From NCBI RefSeq assembly GCF_900113175.1, contig NZ_FOOK01000002.1, positions 113,983 through 177,982 of the forward strand: a stretch of 64,000 nucleotides of DNA. The letters run 5' to 3'. Position 1 is the first letter of the stretch, and every line of letters begins with the position of its first letter. This document shows, in pieces, positions 30,745-39,445 of this stretch. The position numbers and the translations under genes are program-made. This stretch comes from Planifilum fulgidum (GTDB lineage Bacteria > Bacillota > Bacilli > Thermoactinomycetales > DSM-44946). The notes below the pieces were generated by a model. It was not told where the DNA came from, did no database searches, and worked only from the letters and a program-made list of their open reading frames with translations.

Positions 30745-32091
30745 TCACTTTTCCTCCTCGGATGTTTTTTCTTCGGTGGTATCTATTCGACGAACAACGA
30801 TGCGGGACCCTTCCACGTGAACCACTTTCACCGCCGTTTTGGCGGGAATCATGCCGCCATCGCTGACCACGTCGTATTTCTCGCCGTCCACTTGAACCCA
30901 GCCCGCGGGCCGGAGGGGCGTCAACGTGATCCCTTGTTTTCCCACCAAGTGTTTCCAATCCCTGGAGGAGGTATAACCCGATTCGTTCTGTTGGGACTCC
31001 TTCAGGATGATTTTGGCCCAAACGCCCTTCATGCCAAAAACCTTGACGGCGATCCACACCCCGATCAGCGTGATGGCCAGCGCCACCGACAAGGAGATGA
31101 TGCCGAAGGCAGGGTCATAGGCGGCCAACACCACGGCGGTTCCCAGGGAAATCAGGCCGAGCACGCCGAAGATGCCCCAGCCGGGAACAAACAGTTCGAT
31201 CACCATCAACACGATCCCGGCGACAAAGAGCAGCACCGTCTCCATCCCGGCCAGTCCGGCCAGATAATGCCCGAAGAAATAGAGACCAAAGGACAAAAGT
31301 CCCACGGCGCCCGGAACCCCGAAGCCCGGGGTGAGCAGCTCCAGGGCGATTCCGCCCAGTCCCAGCAGGAGCAGGATGGGAACCACATAGGGGCTGGTCA
31401 CCCAGCGGGCAAACTTCTCGGCGGGCGTCAGCTCCACTTCGACCACTTCCGCATCCCCCAGCCCGATTGCCGGCAGCACCTCCCTTTCGGAGGGCACGAT
31501 GCGGTCGGCCATGTCCCACTCAACCGCCTGCTCGGCGGACAGGCTGAGCAGCTCTCCCTTCTTCTTCAGCCCCTTGATTTCCACGTTGCGATCCACCATG
31601 GCGGCGGCGACATCCCCGTTCCGCCCTCCCTGCTCGGCGGCGGCGCGCATGTTGGAGGACCAGAAGGCAACCGTCTTCGGATCGGCCACTTCGCCGGAAA
31701 ACGTGCGGGGTTCAGCGGCGCCCATGGCGCTTCCCGGGGCCATCAGGATCTGATCCGCATTGAGGGAAATGTAGGCCCCTGCGGAAATGGCCTCTCCCCG
31801 GATGTAGGCGATCACCGGAACCGATGAACGGCGGATCAGCTTTCCGATTTCCAGGGCTGCCTCCACTTCCCCGCCCAGGGTGTCGATTTCCAAAACGACA
31901 GCCTCCGCCCGGGCCTCTTCCGCTTCAGTCAGCGCCCGCTCGAGAAAGGCGGACAATCCCCGCTCCACTTCCTGTTCCACCGGTATCCAGTAAACCACTT
32001 TCCCGGCGCCCGAAGGTTCCGCCGCAGACCAGCCCGGCCAGCACAAAAGAAGCAGTGCCGCACCGATCAACACCAAAGAAACCCGCTTCAC
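30745..32091 (-). CDS. NfeD-type membrane serine protease (YqeZ)
   Basis: About 448 residues. A signal peptide ([25 protein letters not shown]) leads into a ClpP-like protease domain ([33 protein letters not shown] with the probable nucleophile Ser, [11 protein letters not shown]). About five membrane segments and a C-terminal OB-fold NfeD domain ([20 protein letters not shown]) follow. NfeD proteins pair with flotillins in membrane quality control. I place the start at a GTG (32091) with GGAGGG 9 bases upstream. A TTG at 32118 directly abuts another AAGGAGG. It forms an operon with floA. Confidence 0.9.
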   Translation of the reverse strand: MKRVSLVLIGAALLLLCWPGWSAAEPSGAGKVVYWIPVEQEVERGLSAFLERALTEAEEARAEAVVLEIDTLGGEVEAALEIGKLIRRSSVPVIAYIRGEAISAGAYISLNADQILMAPGSAMGAAEPRTFSGEVADPKTVAFWSSNMRAAAEQGGRNGDVAAAMVDRNVEIKGLKKKGELLSLSAEQAVEWDMADRIVPSEREVLPAIGLGDAEVVEVELTPAEKFARWVTSPYVVPILLLLGLGGIALELLTPGFGVPGAVGLLSFGLYFFGHYLAGLAGMETVLLFVAGIVLMVIELFVPGWGIFGVLGLISLGTAVVLAAYDPAFGIISLSVALAITLIGVWIAVKVFGMKGVWAKIILKESQQNESGYTSSRDWKHLVGKQGITLTPLRPAGWVQVDGEKYDVVSDGGMIPAKTAVKVVHVEGSRIVVRRIDTTEEKTSEEEK

Positions 32092-32207
32092 CGGGGGAAT
32101 CCCTCCGTTCCGTTTCAACCTCCTTAAGTCGCCATTTCCCTGTGAAGTCGCGCTCGGGCTTTGCGGACCTCCGCCTCCATCGGCGCTTGCTCCCGATCCA
32201 CCCTCCG

Positions 32208-32247
32208 AAAAAAAGCGGCTGTTGACTTCGCACCTGCGTCAACAGCC
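32208..32247 (-). terminator. Intrinsic terminator of rpsU-yqeY
   Basis: On the minus strand a perfect 10-bp stem GGCTGTTGAC / GTCAACAGCC with an 11-base loop is followed by GCTTTTTTT. It begins 22 bases after the yqeY stop. Confidence 0.9.
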
Positions 32248-32268
32248 TGCAACAGTTGCCCGATCTTG

Positions 32269-32712
32269 TCAGCCCAACAACTCGCGGACGATCCGATTCA
32301 CCTCTTTTCCGTCGGCTCGTCCCTTGACGCGGGGCATGATTTCCTTCATCACCTTGCCCATGTCCGCAGGGGATGAAGCGCCCACCTCGTCGATCACCTG
32401 CCGGGCCAACTCCCGCAACTCCTCTTCAGACAGGGGAGCGGGCAGATAAGCTTCCACCACGGCGATCTCCGCCTTCATCTTCTCCACCAGCTCGGTCCGC
32501 CCCGCCTTTTCAAATTCCTGAAGCGATTCCTTGCGCTGCTTCAACTCCCGGGAAAGGACGTCCAGCACTTCCCCTTCCTCGAGGGGGCGCCCCCGCTCGA
32601 TTTCCGCATTTTTGATGGCGGACCTCACCATGCGGATGACGCTCAATTTCGTCTTGTCTTTATTTTTGAGTGCAGTCTTCATATCCTGCTCCAACCGCTG
32701 GGTCAGGCTCAT
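32269..32712 (-). CDS. yqeY: GatB/YqeY domain protein
   Basis: 147 residues. The helical YqeY fold resembles the tail domain of GatB, the amidotransferase subunit that binds tRNA. Motifs KLSVIRMVRSAIKNAEIE and SPADMGKVMKEIMPRVKGRADG are typical. Its exact function is unsettled. The start is the ATG at 32712, with AGAGGTG 9 bases upstream, rather than a GTG four codons earlier. It lies 17 bases after rpsU, as in Bacillus. Confidence 0.93.
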   Translation of the reverse strand: MSLTQRLEQDMKTALKNKDKTKLSVIRMVRSAIKNAEIERGRPLEEGEVLDVLSRELKQRKESLQEFEKAGRTELVEKMKAEIAVVEAYLPAPLSEEELRELARQVIDEVGASSPADMGKVMKEIMPRVKGRADGKEVNRIVRELLG

Positions 32713-32729
32713 CCTTTTCGGCACCTCTT

Positions 32730-32903
32730 TTACCTGCGTTTCTTGCGAGCCGCTTCGGATTTCTTTTTCCGGCGGACGCTCGGTTTCTGGTAATGTTCGC
32801 GCTTGCGCACCTCGGCCAAAAGTCCGTCCCTGGCGCAGGAGCGCTTGAAACGGCGGAGAGCGTTATCCAGCGATTCGTTTTTGCGAACGCGAACTTCGGC
32901 CAC
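32730..32903 (-). CDS. rpsU: 30S ribosomal protein S21
   Basis: 57 residues: [20 protein letters not shown] and a very basic C-terminus ([16 protein letters not shown]), standard for bS21. It assists initiation at the 16S rRNA 3' end. The start is a GTG (32903) with GGAGGGAAAAGC upstream. It is followed by yqeY. A strong SigA promoter lies about 200 bases upstream. Confidence 0.96.
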   Translation of the reverse strand: MAEVRVRKNESLDNALRRFKRSCARDGLLAEVRKREHYQKPSVRRKKKSEAARKKRR

Positions 32904-33108
32904 GCTTTTCCCTCCCTCCGCGGGCCAGGTGAGCCGCCCGGACGAAAAGAAGCCGGGTGAGACAAAACCTTCACTGTCCAATCACGCAAGCGAGCGGCCC
33001 TGTCCCACAGGGGACGGAAAACCCAAACACCTGCATGGAAACGCTTCGGCCCAACACCGCCCGAAATTCATCCGGAAAAACCGGATGATGCGCAGTAAGT
33101 CAACACCT

Positions 33109-33138
33109 ATTATACCCCAGCCCAAAAGAAGATGTCAA
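33109..33138 (-). promoter_or_regulatory. Strong SigA promoter of rpsU-yqeY
   Basis: A consensus TTGACA (33138-33133) and TATAAT (33114-33109) are 18 bases apart on the minus strand. The leader to rpsU is about 200 bases. Confidence 0.85.
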
Positions 33139-33140
33139 AA

Positions 33141-33482
33141 TCATCCGGGAGGCCAGGTGAGCTGGCGCCCGCCGATCAGGTGGAAATGGATGTGATAGAC
33201 GGTCTGCATCCCGTGTTCACCGCAATTGTTCACCAAGCGGAACCCTTTTTCCGCCAGTCCCAACTCTTTGGCCACCTTGGAGGCCGCCGCGATGATTTTT
33301 CCCATCAGTTCAGGTTCTTCTTCCGCATCCAAAAGGGACGGAACGTGCTTTTTGGGAATGATCAGCACGTGAACCGGCGCCACGGGATTGATGTCCCGAA
33401 AGGCCAGCACGCTGTCGTCCTCGTACACCTTGTCGGAGGGAACGCTGCCCTCGACGATGCCGCAAAAAATGCAATCGACCAC
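33141..33482 (-). CDS. HIT-family nucleotide hydrolase
   Basis: 113 residues, HINT branch. The N-terminal CIFCGIVEG holds two of the cysteines common in bacterial HIT proteins, and the catalytic triad motif is YHIHFHLIGG near the C-terminus. The family cleaves AMP-amino acid or lysyl-AMP conjugates. The start is a GTG at 33482, following GGGGGG by six bases. In Bacillus a hit gene is elsewhere, so this placement next to rpsU is lineage-specific. Confidence 0.93.
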   Translation of the reverse strand: MVDCIFCGIVEGSVPSDKVYEDDSVLAFRDINPVAPVHVLIIPKKHVPSLLDAEEEPELMGKIIAAASKVAKELGLAEKGFRLVNNCGEHGMQTVYHIHFHLIGGRQLTWPPG

Positions 33483-33511
33483 AGAAAACCCCCCTTGTCC
33501 GATTTGGCGAT

Positions 33512-33540
33512 ATTATACCAAGAACCGTCCGGTTTGCGAA
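33512..33540 (-). promoter_or_regulatory. SigA promoter of the HIT gene
   Basis: TTCGCA and a perfect TATAAT are 17 bases apart on the minus strand, about 30 bases before the GTG start. Confidence 0.65.
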
Positions 33541-33639
33541 AGACGCTGCCTTTGCCCCGGCGTCCGTCCCACACCTCCTGAAAAATGGCGCATATAATAG
33601 AACGACCGCCCACCCTCAAGGAAAGGAGTGCAAAGGCCT

Positions 33640-34008
33640 GTGTCCAAAAAGAAGGCAGATGCCCAGCTGCGGCAGATGATACGGAAAATCGTCAGGGAAG
33701 AGCTGCAGCGGATGAGGAACGCGGACGATCCCGATTGGATGGAGCACGACCCGGATTTCCCACCCAAAGTAGAGCATCGGCCTGATTTTCACGAGAGCCG
33801 CGGCTATCCCGATCCGTTCGATCAGGGCGACCTGTCCCCGGATCACCCCCCGTGGGCCAGCTTCGGCCCCGCTCAACCGGATCCGACTCGGAAACCGTCG
33901 GGGCGGTCGGAACAACCCCCCCGCTACCCCGAATGGCCCGGTCCCTACACGCCGGATCCGGAATCGGGCCTCGACAATCCGCCCTACATTCCCAAACGGC
34001 GCAAATGA
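33640..34008 (+). CDS. Unknown Pro/Asp-rich protein, 122 residues
   Basis: I do not recognise a family. A short basic amphipathic N-terminus (SKKKADAQLRQMIRKIVREELQ, in part) is followed by a low-complexity tail rich in Pro, Asp and Arg, with repeated DPxF/PDP elements and a basic end (PKRRK). Nothing suggests membrane insertion. AAAGGAG precedes two GTG codons (33628 and 33640); I use the second for spacing. A TATAAT lies at 33593-33598 without a good -35 box, and a terminator follows directly, so it is probably a single-gene unit. A disordered or spore-associated protein is possible but unsupported. Confidence 0.65.
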   Translation: MSKKKADAQLRQMIRKIVREELQRMRNADDPDWMEHDPDFPPKVEHRPDFHESRGYPDPFDQGDLSPDHPPWASFGPAQPDPTRKPSGRSEQPPRYPEWPGPYTPDPESGLDNPPYIPKRRK

Positions 34009-34014
34009 CGGATG

Positions 34015-34038
34015 AAGCCCCCGGGGAGGGGCTTTTTT
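34015..34038 (+). terminator. Intrinsic terminator after the Pro/Asp-rich gene
   Basis: AAGCCCC and GGGGCTT with a 5-base loop, followed by six T in total. It lies 6 bases past the stop. Confidence 0.8.
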
Positions 34039-34124
34039 CTTTCACCCGGATTTCAGCGCGATTTTTCCGGCCCCGTCATGCCTGTCCCCCTCGGGCCATA
34101 TACATGGGAGAGGGGGCGGTGCCT

Positions 34125-35084
34125 GTGAAGGAGATATTGATACCCTTTGCAACGGGTTTGGCCGTTTTTTTGTTCGGAATGCAACTGATCCGCATCGGGC
34201 TGGGCATCCTGGCGGGGGATCGGCTGGAGTCCCTGCTTCTCCGCTTCACCCGCACGCCCGCCCGCGGGATGTTCACCGGTCTCATCGTCACATCCCTGTT
34301 GCAGAGCAGCAGCGCGGTGACCGTTCTGGCGATCGGCCTGGTGGACGCCGGAATTCTCACTTTTCCCCAAACCATCGGCATCATCCTGGGCACCAATATC
34401 GGAACAACGGTCACCACCGAAATCCTCGCCCTGAAGATCGAGGATTTCGCCGTCCCCATGCTCGTGGCAGGCGGATGCCTGCATCTCCTTCCCTGGAAGC
34501 GCATCAAGGGCGCGGGGATGGCCCTCGCCGGTTTCGGCTGCATCTTCCTCGGGATGGAAGCGATGCAATGGCTGTCCTTCCCCTTGAAGGAACGGGGATG
34601 GATCCAATGGTTCCTGGAACAGGGGGAAAATCCGATCTGGACCGGCATCGCCGCCGGAACCCTGCTGACGGCGGTCATCCAGAGCAGCAGCGCCGCCGTC
34701 GCCATGACCATGGGCTTTTACTCCGCGGGGCTGCTGCCTTTGCCCGCCGCCGTCGCGATTGTCCTCGGCAGCAATGTGGGAACCTGCGCAACCGGCCTGA
34801 TCGCCGCCACCGGAACGGGCCGGTCCGCCAAACGGGTGGCCGTCGCCCACCTGCTCCTCAATGTGATCGGCGTCCTTCTCTTTGCCCCGGCCGTCCATTG
34901 GCTGGCCGACGCCGTCCGCCTGTTGGAGGGCGATCCGGCCGCCCGGGTGGCCCACGTCCAAACCCTGTTCAACATCCTCTGCTCCCTGATCGCCCTGCCC
35001 TTTGCGCGGCCCTTCGCCCGGCTCGTCACCGCCCTCGTTCCGGACGGCGTGATCGTCTGGCGAATCAGCAAAGGGCGAAAATGA
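34125..35084 (+). CDS. Na/Pi cotransporter family protein (YqeW-like)
   Basis: About 319 residues with roughly eight membrane segments arranged as two inverted repeats, each with the QSSSA signature of the family (TSLLQSSSAVTVLA and TAVIQSSSAAVAMT). Family members import phosphate or a related anion with sodium. No PhoU-like tail is present, so it is the short form. I place the start at a GTG (34125) with GGAGAGGGGG upstream; a GTG two codons earlier and an ATG at 34104 are alternatives. Bacillus yqeW lies in the same neighbourhood, next to mtaB and rpsU, but here the gene is on the opposite strand. Confidence 0.9.
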   Translation: MKEILIPFATGLAVFLFGMQLIRIGLGILAGDRLESLLLRFTRTPARGMFTGLIVTSLLQSSSAVTVLAIGLVDAGILTFPQTIGIILGTNIGTTVTTEILALKIEDFAVPMLVAGGCLHLLPWKRIKGAGMALAGFGCIFLGMEAMQWLSFPLKERGWIQWFLEQGENPIWTGIAAGTLLTAVIQSSSAAVAMTMGFYSAGLLPLPAAVAIVLGSNVGTCATGLIAATGTGRSAKRVAVAHLLLNVIGVLLFAPAVHWLADAVRLLEGDPAARVAHVQTLFNILCSLIALPFARPFARLVTALVPDGVIVWRISKGRK

Positions 35085-35129
35085 CGGGGGCCGCCGCGGC
35101 GAAAAGGGGAAAACCCTTATGAAAGGCTG

Positions 35130-35798
35130 TCACTTCTCCCGGTTTCCCAATTCCTCCAGGATGGCGACGCCGGAACTGGTGCCGATCCGATTCGCTCCGG
35201 CGGCAATCATTTTCTTTGCCGCGGCCAGGTTCCGGATCCCTCCGGAGGCTTTCACTCCCATCTCCCGGCCCACCGCCTCCCGCATGATGCGGACGGCTTC
35301 CACCGTCGCCCCGCCGGGTCCGAAACCCGTGGAGGTCTTCACAAAGTGGGCTCCGGCAGCCTTGGCCAGCTCGCAGGCGAGGCGGATCTCCTCTTCCGCG
35401 AGCAGGCCGGTCTCCAGAATCACCTTGACGGTGCGCCCCCCGGCCGCCCGGACCACCGCCCGGATGTCATCCTCCACGCCCTGGCGGTCCCCCGACTTGA
35501 AGGCTCCGATGTTCATCACCATGTCGATTTCGGAAGCCCCGTCCGCGACGGCCCGTTTGGTCTCGGCCTCCTTGGCCTCCGTGCTCGTGGCCCCGAGGGG
35601 AAAACCGACCACCGTGCAGACCCGGACGCCGGATCCTTTCAGCCGTTCCGCCGCCCGGAAGACCCACCAGGGATTGACGCAGACCGCGCCAAAACCAAGC
35701 TCCGACGCTTCCCGGCAAAGACGGTCGATGTCCGACGCCGTCGCCTCGGGTTTCAACAGGGTGTGATCGATCATCGATGCGAGATTGGATACCGTCAT
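35130..35798 (-). CDS. deoC: Deoxyribose-phosphate aldolase
   Basis: 222 residues, TIM barrel. It cleaves 2-deoxyribose-5-phosphate to glyceraldehyde-3-phosphate and acetaldehyde. The Schiff-base lysine is in [11 protein letters not shown], and the second active-site lysine in [10 protein letters not shown]. The ATG at 35798 follows GGGGAGGAG. It lies close to a Nudix gene, and cdd elsewhere in the window feeds the same nucleoside salvage. It is convergent with the Na/Pi gene. Only a weak 5-bp hairpin separates them. Confidence 0.96.
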   Translation of the reverse strand: MTVSNLASMIDHTLLKPEATASDIDRLCREASELGFGAVCVNPWWVFRAAERLKGSGVRVCTVVGFPLGATSTEAKEAETKRAVADGASEIDMVMNIGAFKSGDRQGVEDDIRAVVRAAGGRTVKVILETGLLAEEEIRLACELAKAAGAHFVKTSTGFGPGGATVEAVRIMREAVGREMGVKASGGIRNLAAAKKMIAAGANRIGTSSGVAILEELGNREK

Positions 35799-35848
35799 GG
35801 CTCTCCTCCCCTTGTTTTCCGCTTGACGAACCGCAAAAAACGCGGCTC

Positions 35849-36319
35849 TCAGGTTTCGCCCGCACGAAGCCCCAGGTGGCGGTAGGCCTCTTCCATCACG
35901 GGCAGGTTGTTGTCATATCCTTCCCTTTGCATGAGGCGAAAGGCTTCCTCCGGAGAAAGCCAGCGGGCCCCGCCGATTTCGGACAGGGCGGGATCGAGCG
36001 CCTCGCTCGTCGCCTCCACCAGAAAATAGTGCACTTCCTTTTCCACGTCTCCGCGATCGGGGTGGAAATAGCGGTACCGAACCGTTGTCAACGGGCGCAG
36101 GATCCGCCCCGAAACCCCCGTTTCTTCCCGGATTTCCCTCAGGGCGGTCTCCTCGTTCGTCTCCCCCTTTTCCCTTTTTCCCTTGGGAAGCGTCCACCGG
36201 GCGTACCGATCCTCGATGAGCAAAATTTCCGCCCGGCCATCCCTGCGGCGGAACACCACCCCGCCTGCCGATACTTCCTTCAAGCCGTCCACAACCTTTC
36301 CGCCCTGGTTTTGGATCAT
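35849..36319 (-). CDS. Nudix hydrolase
   Basis: About 156 residues. A complete Nudix box is visible: GKREKGE followed by REIREETG. The fold starts at [14 protein letters not shown]. Substrate cannot be told; the family includes Ap4A and 8-oxo-nucleotide hydrolases. The start is uncertain: the ATG at 36319 has poor spacing to a GAGGA. A TTG at 36283 gives the shorter LKEVSAGG start common in relatives, with GGAAAGG 11 bases upstream. It lies 50 bases before deoC. Confidence 0.9.
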   Translation of the reverse strand: MIQNQGGKVVDGLKEVSAGGVVFRRRDGRAEILLIEDRYARWTLPKGKREKGETNEETALREIREETGVSGRILRPLTTVRYRYFHPDRGDVEKEVHYFLVEATSEALDPALSEIGGARWLSPEEAFRLMQREGYDNNLPVMEEAYRHLGLRAGET

Positions 36320-36519
36320 GGGACCGGGACCGTCCTCTTCCGCCGGACTTTCCTCCGCCCTTCACCGGGGCCGAAAGTCCGCTTCCTTTCGGAAAATGTC
36401 CCGGGCGCCGCGATTTTAGCATAACACAACGGAAATGCGGATGGCAGGGCCATTCCACCGTCCGCAAGAGAAAACGGGGACAAGCCCGACAGGCTTGCCG
36501 GCCTTTTTCGAACCTCGCT

Positions 36520-36672
36520 TCAGGACGGATCCGCCTCATCCCACGACAGGGAGGTCACTTCCGTATAATCGCCTTCCCGGATCTCTTCCTCGGACGCCCG
36601 CCGCTCCAGCTCCTCCCGGTCATCCATCCCCGGTGCGACGGTCGGCTCCTGTTTGCGCTTTTCCCTTTTCAT
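36520..36672 (-). CDS. Small charged protein of unknown function, 50 residues
   Basis: The frame reads MKREKRKQEPTVAPGMDD and continues with an acidic segment (REELERRASEEEIREGD) and the end TSLSWDEADPS. AAGGAGG sits 7 bases before the ATG, the strongest ribosome site nearby, and codon use matches the neighbours. It looks disordered or helical and soluble. Its size and charge pattern resemble many small Bacillales proteins, but I cannot assign a family. It is between the Nudix gene and the GNAT pair. Confidence 0.7.
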   Translation of the reverse strand: MKREKRKQEPTVAPGMDDREELERRASEEEIREGDYTEVTSLSWDEADPS

Positions 36673-36779
36673 CGATGTCCCTCCTTCACCGCCGCCGTCG
36701 GAACGCCGTTCGGCAGTCCCTTTTCGGTTTGCGGTTTCTAGGGGTATCCTGCGCGGGGGAAAGCCCCTTCATTCGGGAT

Positions 36780-37325
36780 TCAGTCCAACTCGATTCCCAT
36801 CCAGTGAGCGTCGTAAAACCGACCGTCGATGCAAAATTCCCTCGAGATGGTTCCCTCCACCTTGAAGCCGACCGAACGGTACAGGCGAATGGCCCGTTCG
36901 TTGTCCGTCCGGACCCGCAGGTTGATCTTCCGGATCTTCCCGGTTTGCCGGGCCCATTGAAGCAAGGCTTGGAGCAACTGTCTTCCGATCGACATCCCCC
37001 AGTACTTTTTGCGGACGCTGATGCCGAATTCGCCGGCATGGGCATTGCGCTTCCGTTTCCCCGGCTGAAAATGAAGCATGCCGGCCATCTCTCCGTCCAC
37101 CTCGGCGATCAAATACAAATGGGTGTCGGATCGGGCGCACTGTTCCAGCAATTGGCGCTGTTCGCCCACTGACGGGCGAAACTCTCCCGGTTCGAAAAGC
37201 AGGTAATCGGACTCGCCAAGGGTTTTCTGAACAAAGACAATCATTTCCTCCGCATCCTCCAAAACGGCCTCCCGAAGGACCAGCCTTCGCCCATCGGGCA
37301 AGGTTGACACCTGCTCAAACCCCAC
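36780..37325 (-). CDS. GNAT-family N-acetyltransferase
   Basis: 181 residues. The acetyl-CoA site is visible as VRKKYWGMSIGRQLLQALLQWA, followed by LRVRTDNERAIRLYRSVGF, as in RimJ/RimL or YjcF-like GNATs. The acceptor is unknown. The start is a GTG directly following the stop of the upstream GNAT gene, so translation is probably coupled. Confidence 0.9.
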   Translation of the reverse strand: MGFEQVSTLPDGRRLVLREAVLEDAEEMIVFVQKTLGESDYLLFEPGEFRPSVGEQRQLLEQCARSDTHLYLIAEVDGEMAGMLHFQPGKRKRNAHAGEFGISVRKKYWGMSIGRQLLQALLQWARQTGKIRKINLRVRTDNERAIRLYRSVGFKVEGTISREFCIDGRFYDAHWMGIELD

Positions 37326-37775
37326 TCATTTCACTCCCTCCTCCTTCCCCTCAGGGGAAAGCCGCTTTCTGAACACCCAGCTGTTTCTCGTATAACCCAT
37401 CTTCTCCTCGTAGAAACGGTGGGCCTCCTTCCGCCGGACCCCCGAGGTCAGCTCCACCAGACGACAGCCCTGGGCCCGGGCGAAGTCCTCCAGGTATCGG
37501 AGAAGCTTGGCCCCGTATCCCTTGGACCGCTCTTCCTCCTTCGTGACCAGGTCGTAAATGAAAAGATGCCGGCCATTGTACAGATTGACCATCACCGCCA
37601 CGCCGGCCAGGGCCAGCATCCGACCGCTTTCCTCCAGGGCGAACAGCCGGTAACCCCGCGGGCGCATCTCCTCCAGCAGGGACAGATAGGTGTCCAGATC
37701 CAGATGGGTCCGCAGTTCCTTCAAGAGCGGAAAGGCTTCAACCCACTCTTCCCTTCGGGTCAATTCACGAATCAT
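37326..37775 (-). CDS. GNAT-family N-acetyltransferase
   Basis: 149 residues. The acetyl-CoA motif is KEEERSKGYGAKLLRYLEDF, and the C-terminal part (ARAQGCRLVELTSGVRRKEA) is typical. The start is the ATG at 37775 with AAAGGAG upstream. It is the first of two adjacent GNAT genes. They share only the general fold, so a recent duplication is not evident. A TATAAT on the minus strand at 37841-37836, 60 bases upstream, could be the promoter -10 box. Confidence 0.9.
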   Translation of the reverse strand: MIRELTRREEWVEAFPLLKELRTHLDLDTYLSLLEEMRPRGYRLFALEESGRMLALAGVAVMVNLYNGRHLFIYDLVTKEEERSKGYGAKLLRYLEDFARAQGCRLVELTSGVRRKEAHRFYEEKMGYTRNSWVFRKRLSPEGKEEGVK

Positions 37776-37957
37776 TGGGCATCTCTCCTTTGTACGGAAT
37801 CGCATTTGACGCCGGTCACATGCGGCCACGGGCCCATTATAGCGAAAAAGCGGCGAAATGGTTGCAGCCGGTTTCAAGCATCCGTCACAAGCGGGTCAAC
37901 CGGCACCGTCATTCGGCATCCATCCCCCAAAAGCGCAGACCGGAAAAGGGGCAAGAT

Positions 37958-37983
37958 AAAAAAAAGCGATCCTTTCGGATCGC
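37958..37983 (-). terminator. Intrinsic terminator of the prmA-rsmE-mtaB unit
   Basis: On the minus strand GGCGATCC GAAA GGATCGC is followed by eight T. It lies about 120 bases past the mtaB stop. Those 120 bases contain no gene that I can support. Confidence 0.85.
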
Positions 37984-38101
37984 CGTGACGGCTGACAAAG
38001 CCCAAAATCCGGCAGCAGGAAGAGGTTCCGCCGCCTCCAAGCGTTAAGACGCCTCCCCTCGATCCTTTGTCGCCGGACCGGGCGATTTCCCGGATCGCTC
38101 T

Positions 38102-39445
38102 TCAAACGGCCTCGGTCCGGGGGGCGTCATCCAGGACGCGGACGAAGGTGCCGCGGCAAACCTCCGGGCCGGGTTCGTCCAGGCGGACGCGGCACACCTT
38201 GCCCACCAACTGCTCATTGCCGGGGAAGACCAGCTGCAGGTAATTGTCGGAGTAACCCACATACAGACCGCTTCCCGGTTCTTCCTTGTAGGGTCGTTCC
38301 GGAATCACGTCCAACACGTCGCCGACAAACCGGCGGGCGTATTCCAGGGAAAGGCGTTCGGAAAGCCGGATCAGCCTTTTGACCCGCTCCTGCTTCACCG
38401 GTTCGGGTACCTGGTTTTCCATCCGGGCGGCGGGGGTTCCCGTCCGTTTGGAATAGGGGAACACGTGCAGTTCGGCAAACCGGAGCTCCTCGATCAACCG
38501 GTAGGTGTTCTCGAACTGCTCGTCGGTCTCGCCCGGGAAGCCGACAATCACGTCGGTGGTGATGGCCACCTGCGGCATCGCTTCGCGGATCCGCTCGATT
38601 TTCTTCCGGTATTCGTCCACCGTGTATTTGCGCCGCATCCGCTTCAGCACCTCATCGTCCCCCGCCTGCAGGGGAATGTGCAGATGGCGGCACATTTTGT
38701 CCGACGCATTCAACACTTCCAGGATCCGCTCGTCGATCTGGCTCGCCTCGATGGAACTGATCCGGATCCGCTTCAGCCCGTCGATCTTGTCCAGATCCCA
38801 CAGCAGATCGGCGAGGCTGTAGTCTTCCAGGTCTTCGCCGTAACCGCCGGTGTGGATTCCGGTCAGGACGATCTCCTTGTATCCGGCCTCCACCAGCTGG
38901 CGCGCCTGTTTCAACACATTTTCCGGCTTGCGGCTCCTGAGAAGCCCCCGGGCCCAGGGAATGATGCAGAAGGTGCAGAAATTGTTGCAGCCTTCCTGGA
39001 TCTTGAGGGACGCCCTCGTCCGGTCGGAAAAGGCGGGAACGTCCAACTCCTCGAACTCCCGCGTTTTCATGATGTTTTTCACCGCATTGATCGGTTGCCG
39101 TTCCCGCTGGTACTGTTCCACGTATTCCAGCAGACGTTCCCGACCCTGGGTGCCCAAGACGATATCGACCCCGGGGATGGCCATCACTTCCGCCGGCGAG
39201 GTCTGGGCATAACATCCGGTGACGACGATGACGGCGTCCGGATTGCGGCGGATCGCCCGGCGGATCACCTGACGGCTCTTTTTGTCGCCGGTGTTGGTCA
39301 CCGTGCAGGTGTTGATGACGTAAACATCCGCCTTCCTGTCAAAGTCCACCCGCTGATAACCGGCCCGCTTGAACAACTGCCAAATGGCTTCCGTCTCGTA
39401 TGCGTTCACCTTGCAGCCCAAGGTGTGAAAAGCCACCGTGTTCAC
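38102..39445 (-). CDS. mtaB: tRNA t6A37 methylthiotransferase MtaB
   Basis: 447 residues. The N-terminal UPF0004 domain holds three cluster cysteines (TLGCKVNAYE, NTCTVTN, VTGCYAQ). The radical SAM domain has CNNFCTFCIIPWARG (about residue 155) and a C-terminal TRAM-like domain follows. It converts t6A37 to ms2t6A37 in tRNAs reading ANN codons. It overlaps rsmE by 4 bases and corresponds to Bacillus yqeV. Confidence 0.96.
   Translation of the reverse strand: MNTVAFHTLGCKVNAYETEAIWQLFKRAGYQRVDFDRKADVYVINTCTVTNTGDKKSRQVIRRAIRRNPDAVIVVTGCYAQTSPAEVMAIPGVDIVLGTQGRERLLEYVEQYQRERQPINAVKNIMKTREFEELDVPAFSDRTRASLKIQEGCNNFCTFCIIPWARGLLRSRKPENVLKQARQLVEAGYKEIVLTGIHTGGYGEDLEDYSLADLLWDLDKIDGLKRIRISSIEASQIDERILEVLNASDKMCRHLHIPLQAGDDEVLKRMRRKYTVDEYRKKIERIREAMPQVAITTDVIVGFPGETDEQFENTYRLIEELRFAELHVFPYSKRTGTPAARMENQVPEPVKQERVKRLIRLSERLSLEYARRFVGDVLDVIPERPYKEEPGSGLYVGYSDNYLQLVFPGNEQLVGKVCRVRLDEPGPEVCRGTFVRVLDDAPRTEAV

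Noticed and set aside
33593-33598. TATAAT upstream of the Pro/Asp-rich gene
   Set aside because: No -35 hexamer or extended -10 at proper distance; mentioned in the gene entry but not called as a promoter.
36480-36512. Hairpin with distant T-run after the 50-codon gene
   Set aside because: The stem is short and the T-run lies on the wrong side for the minus-strand gene.
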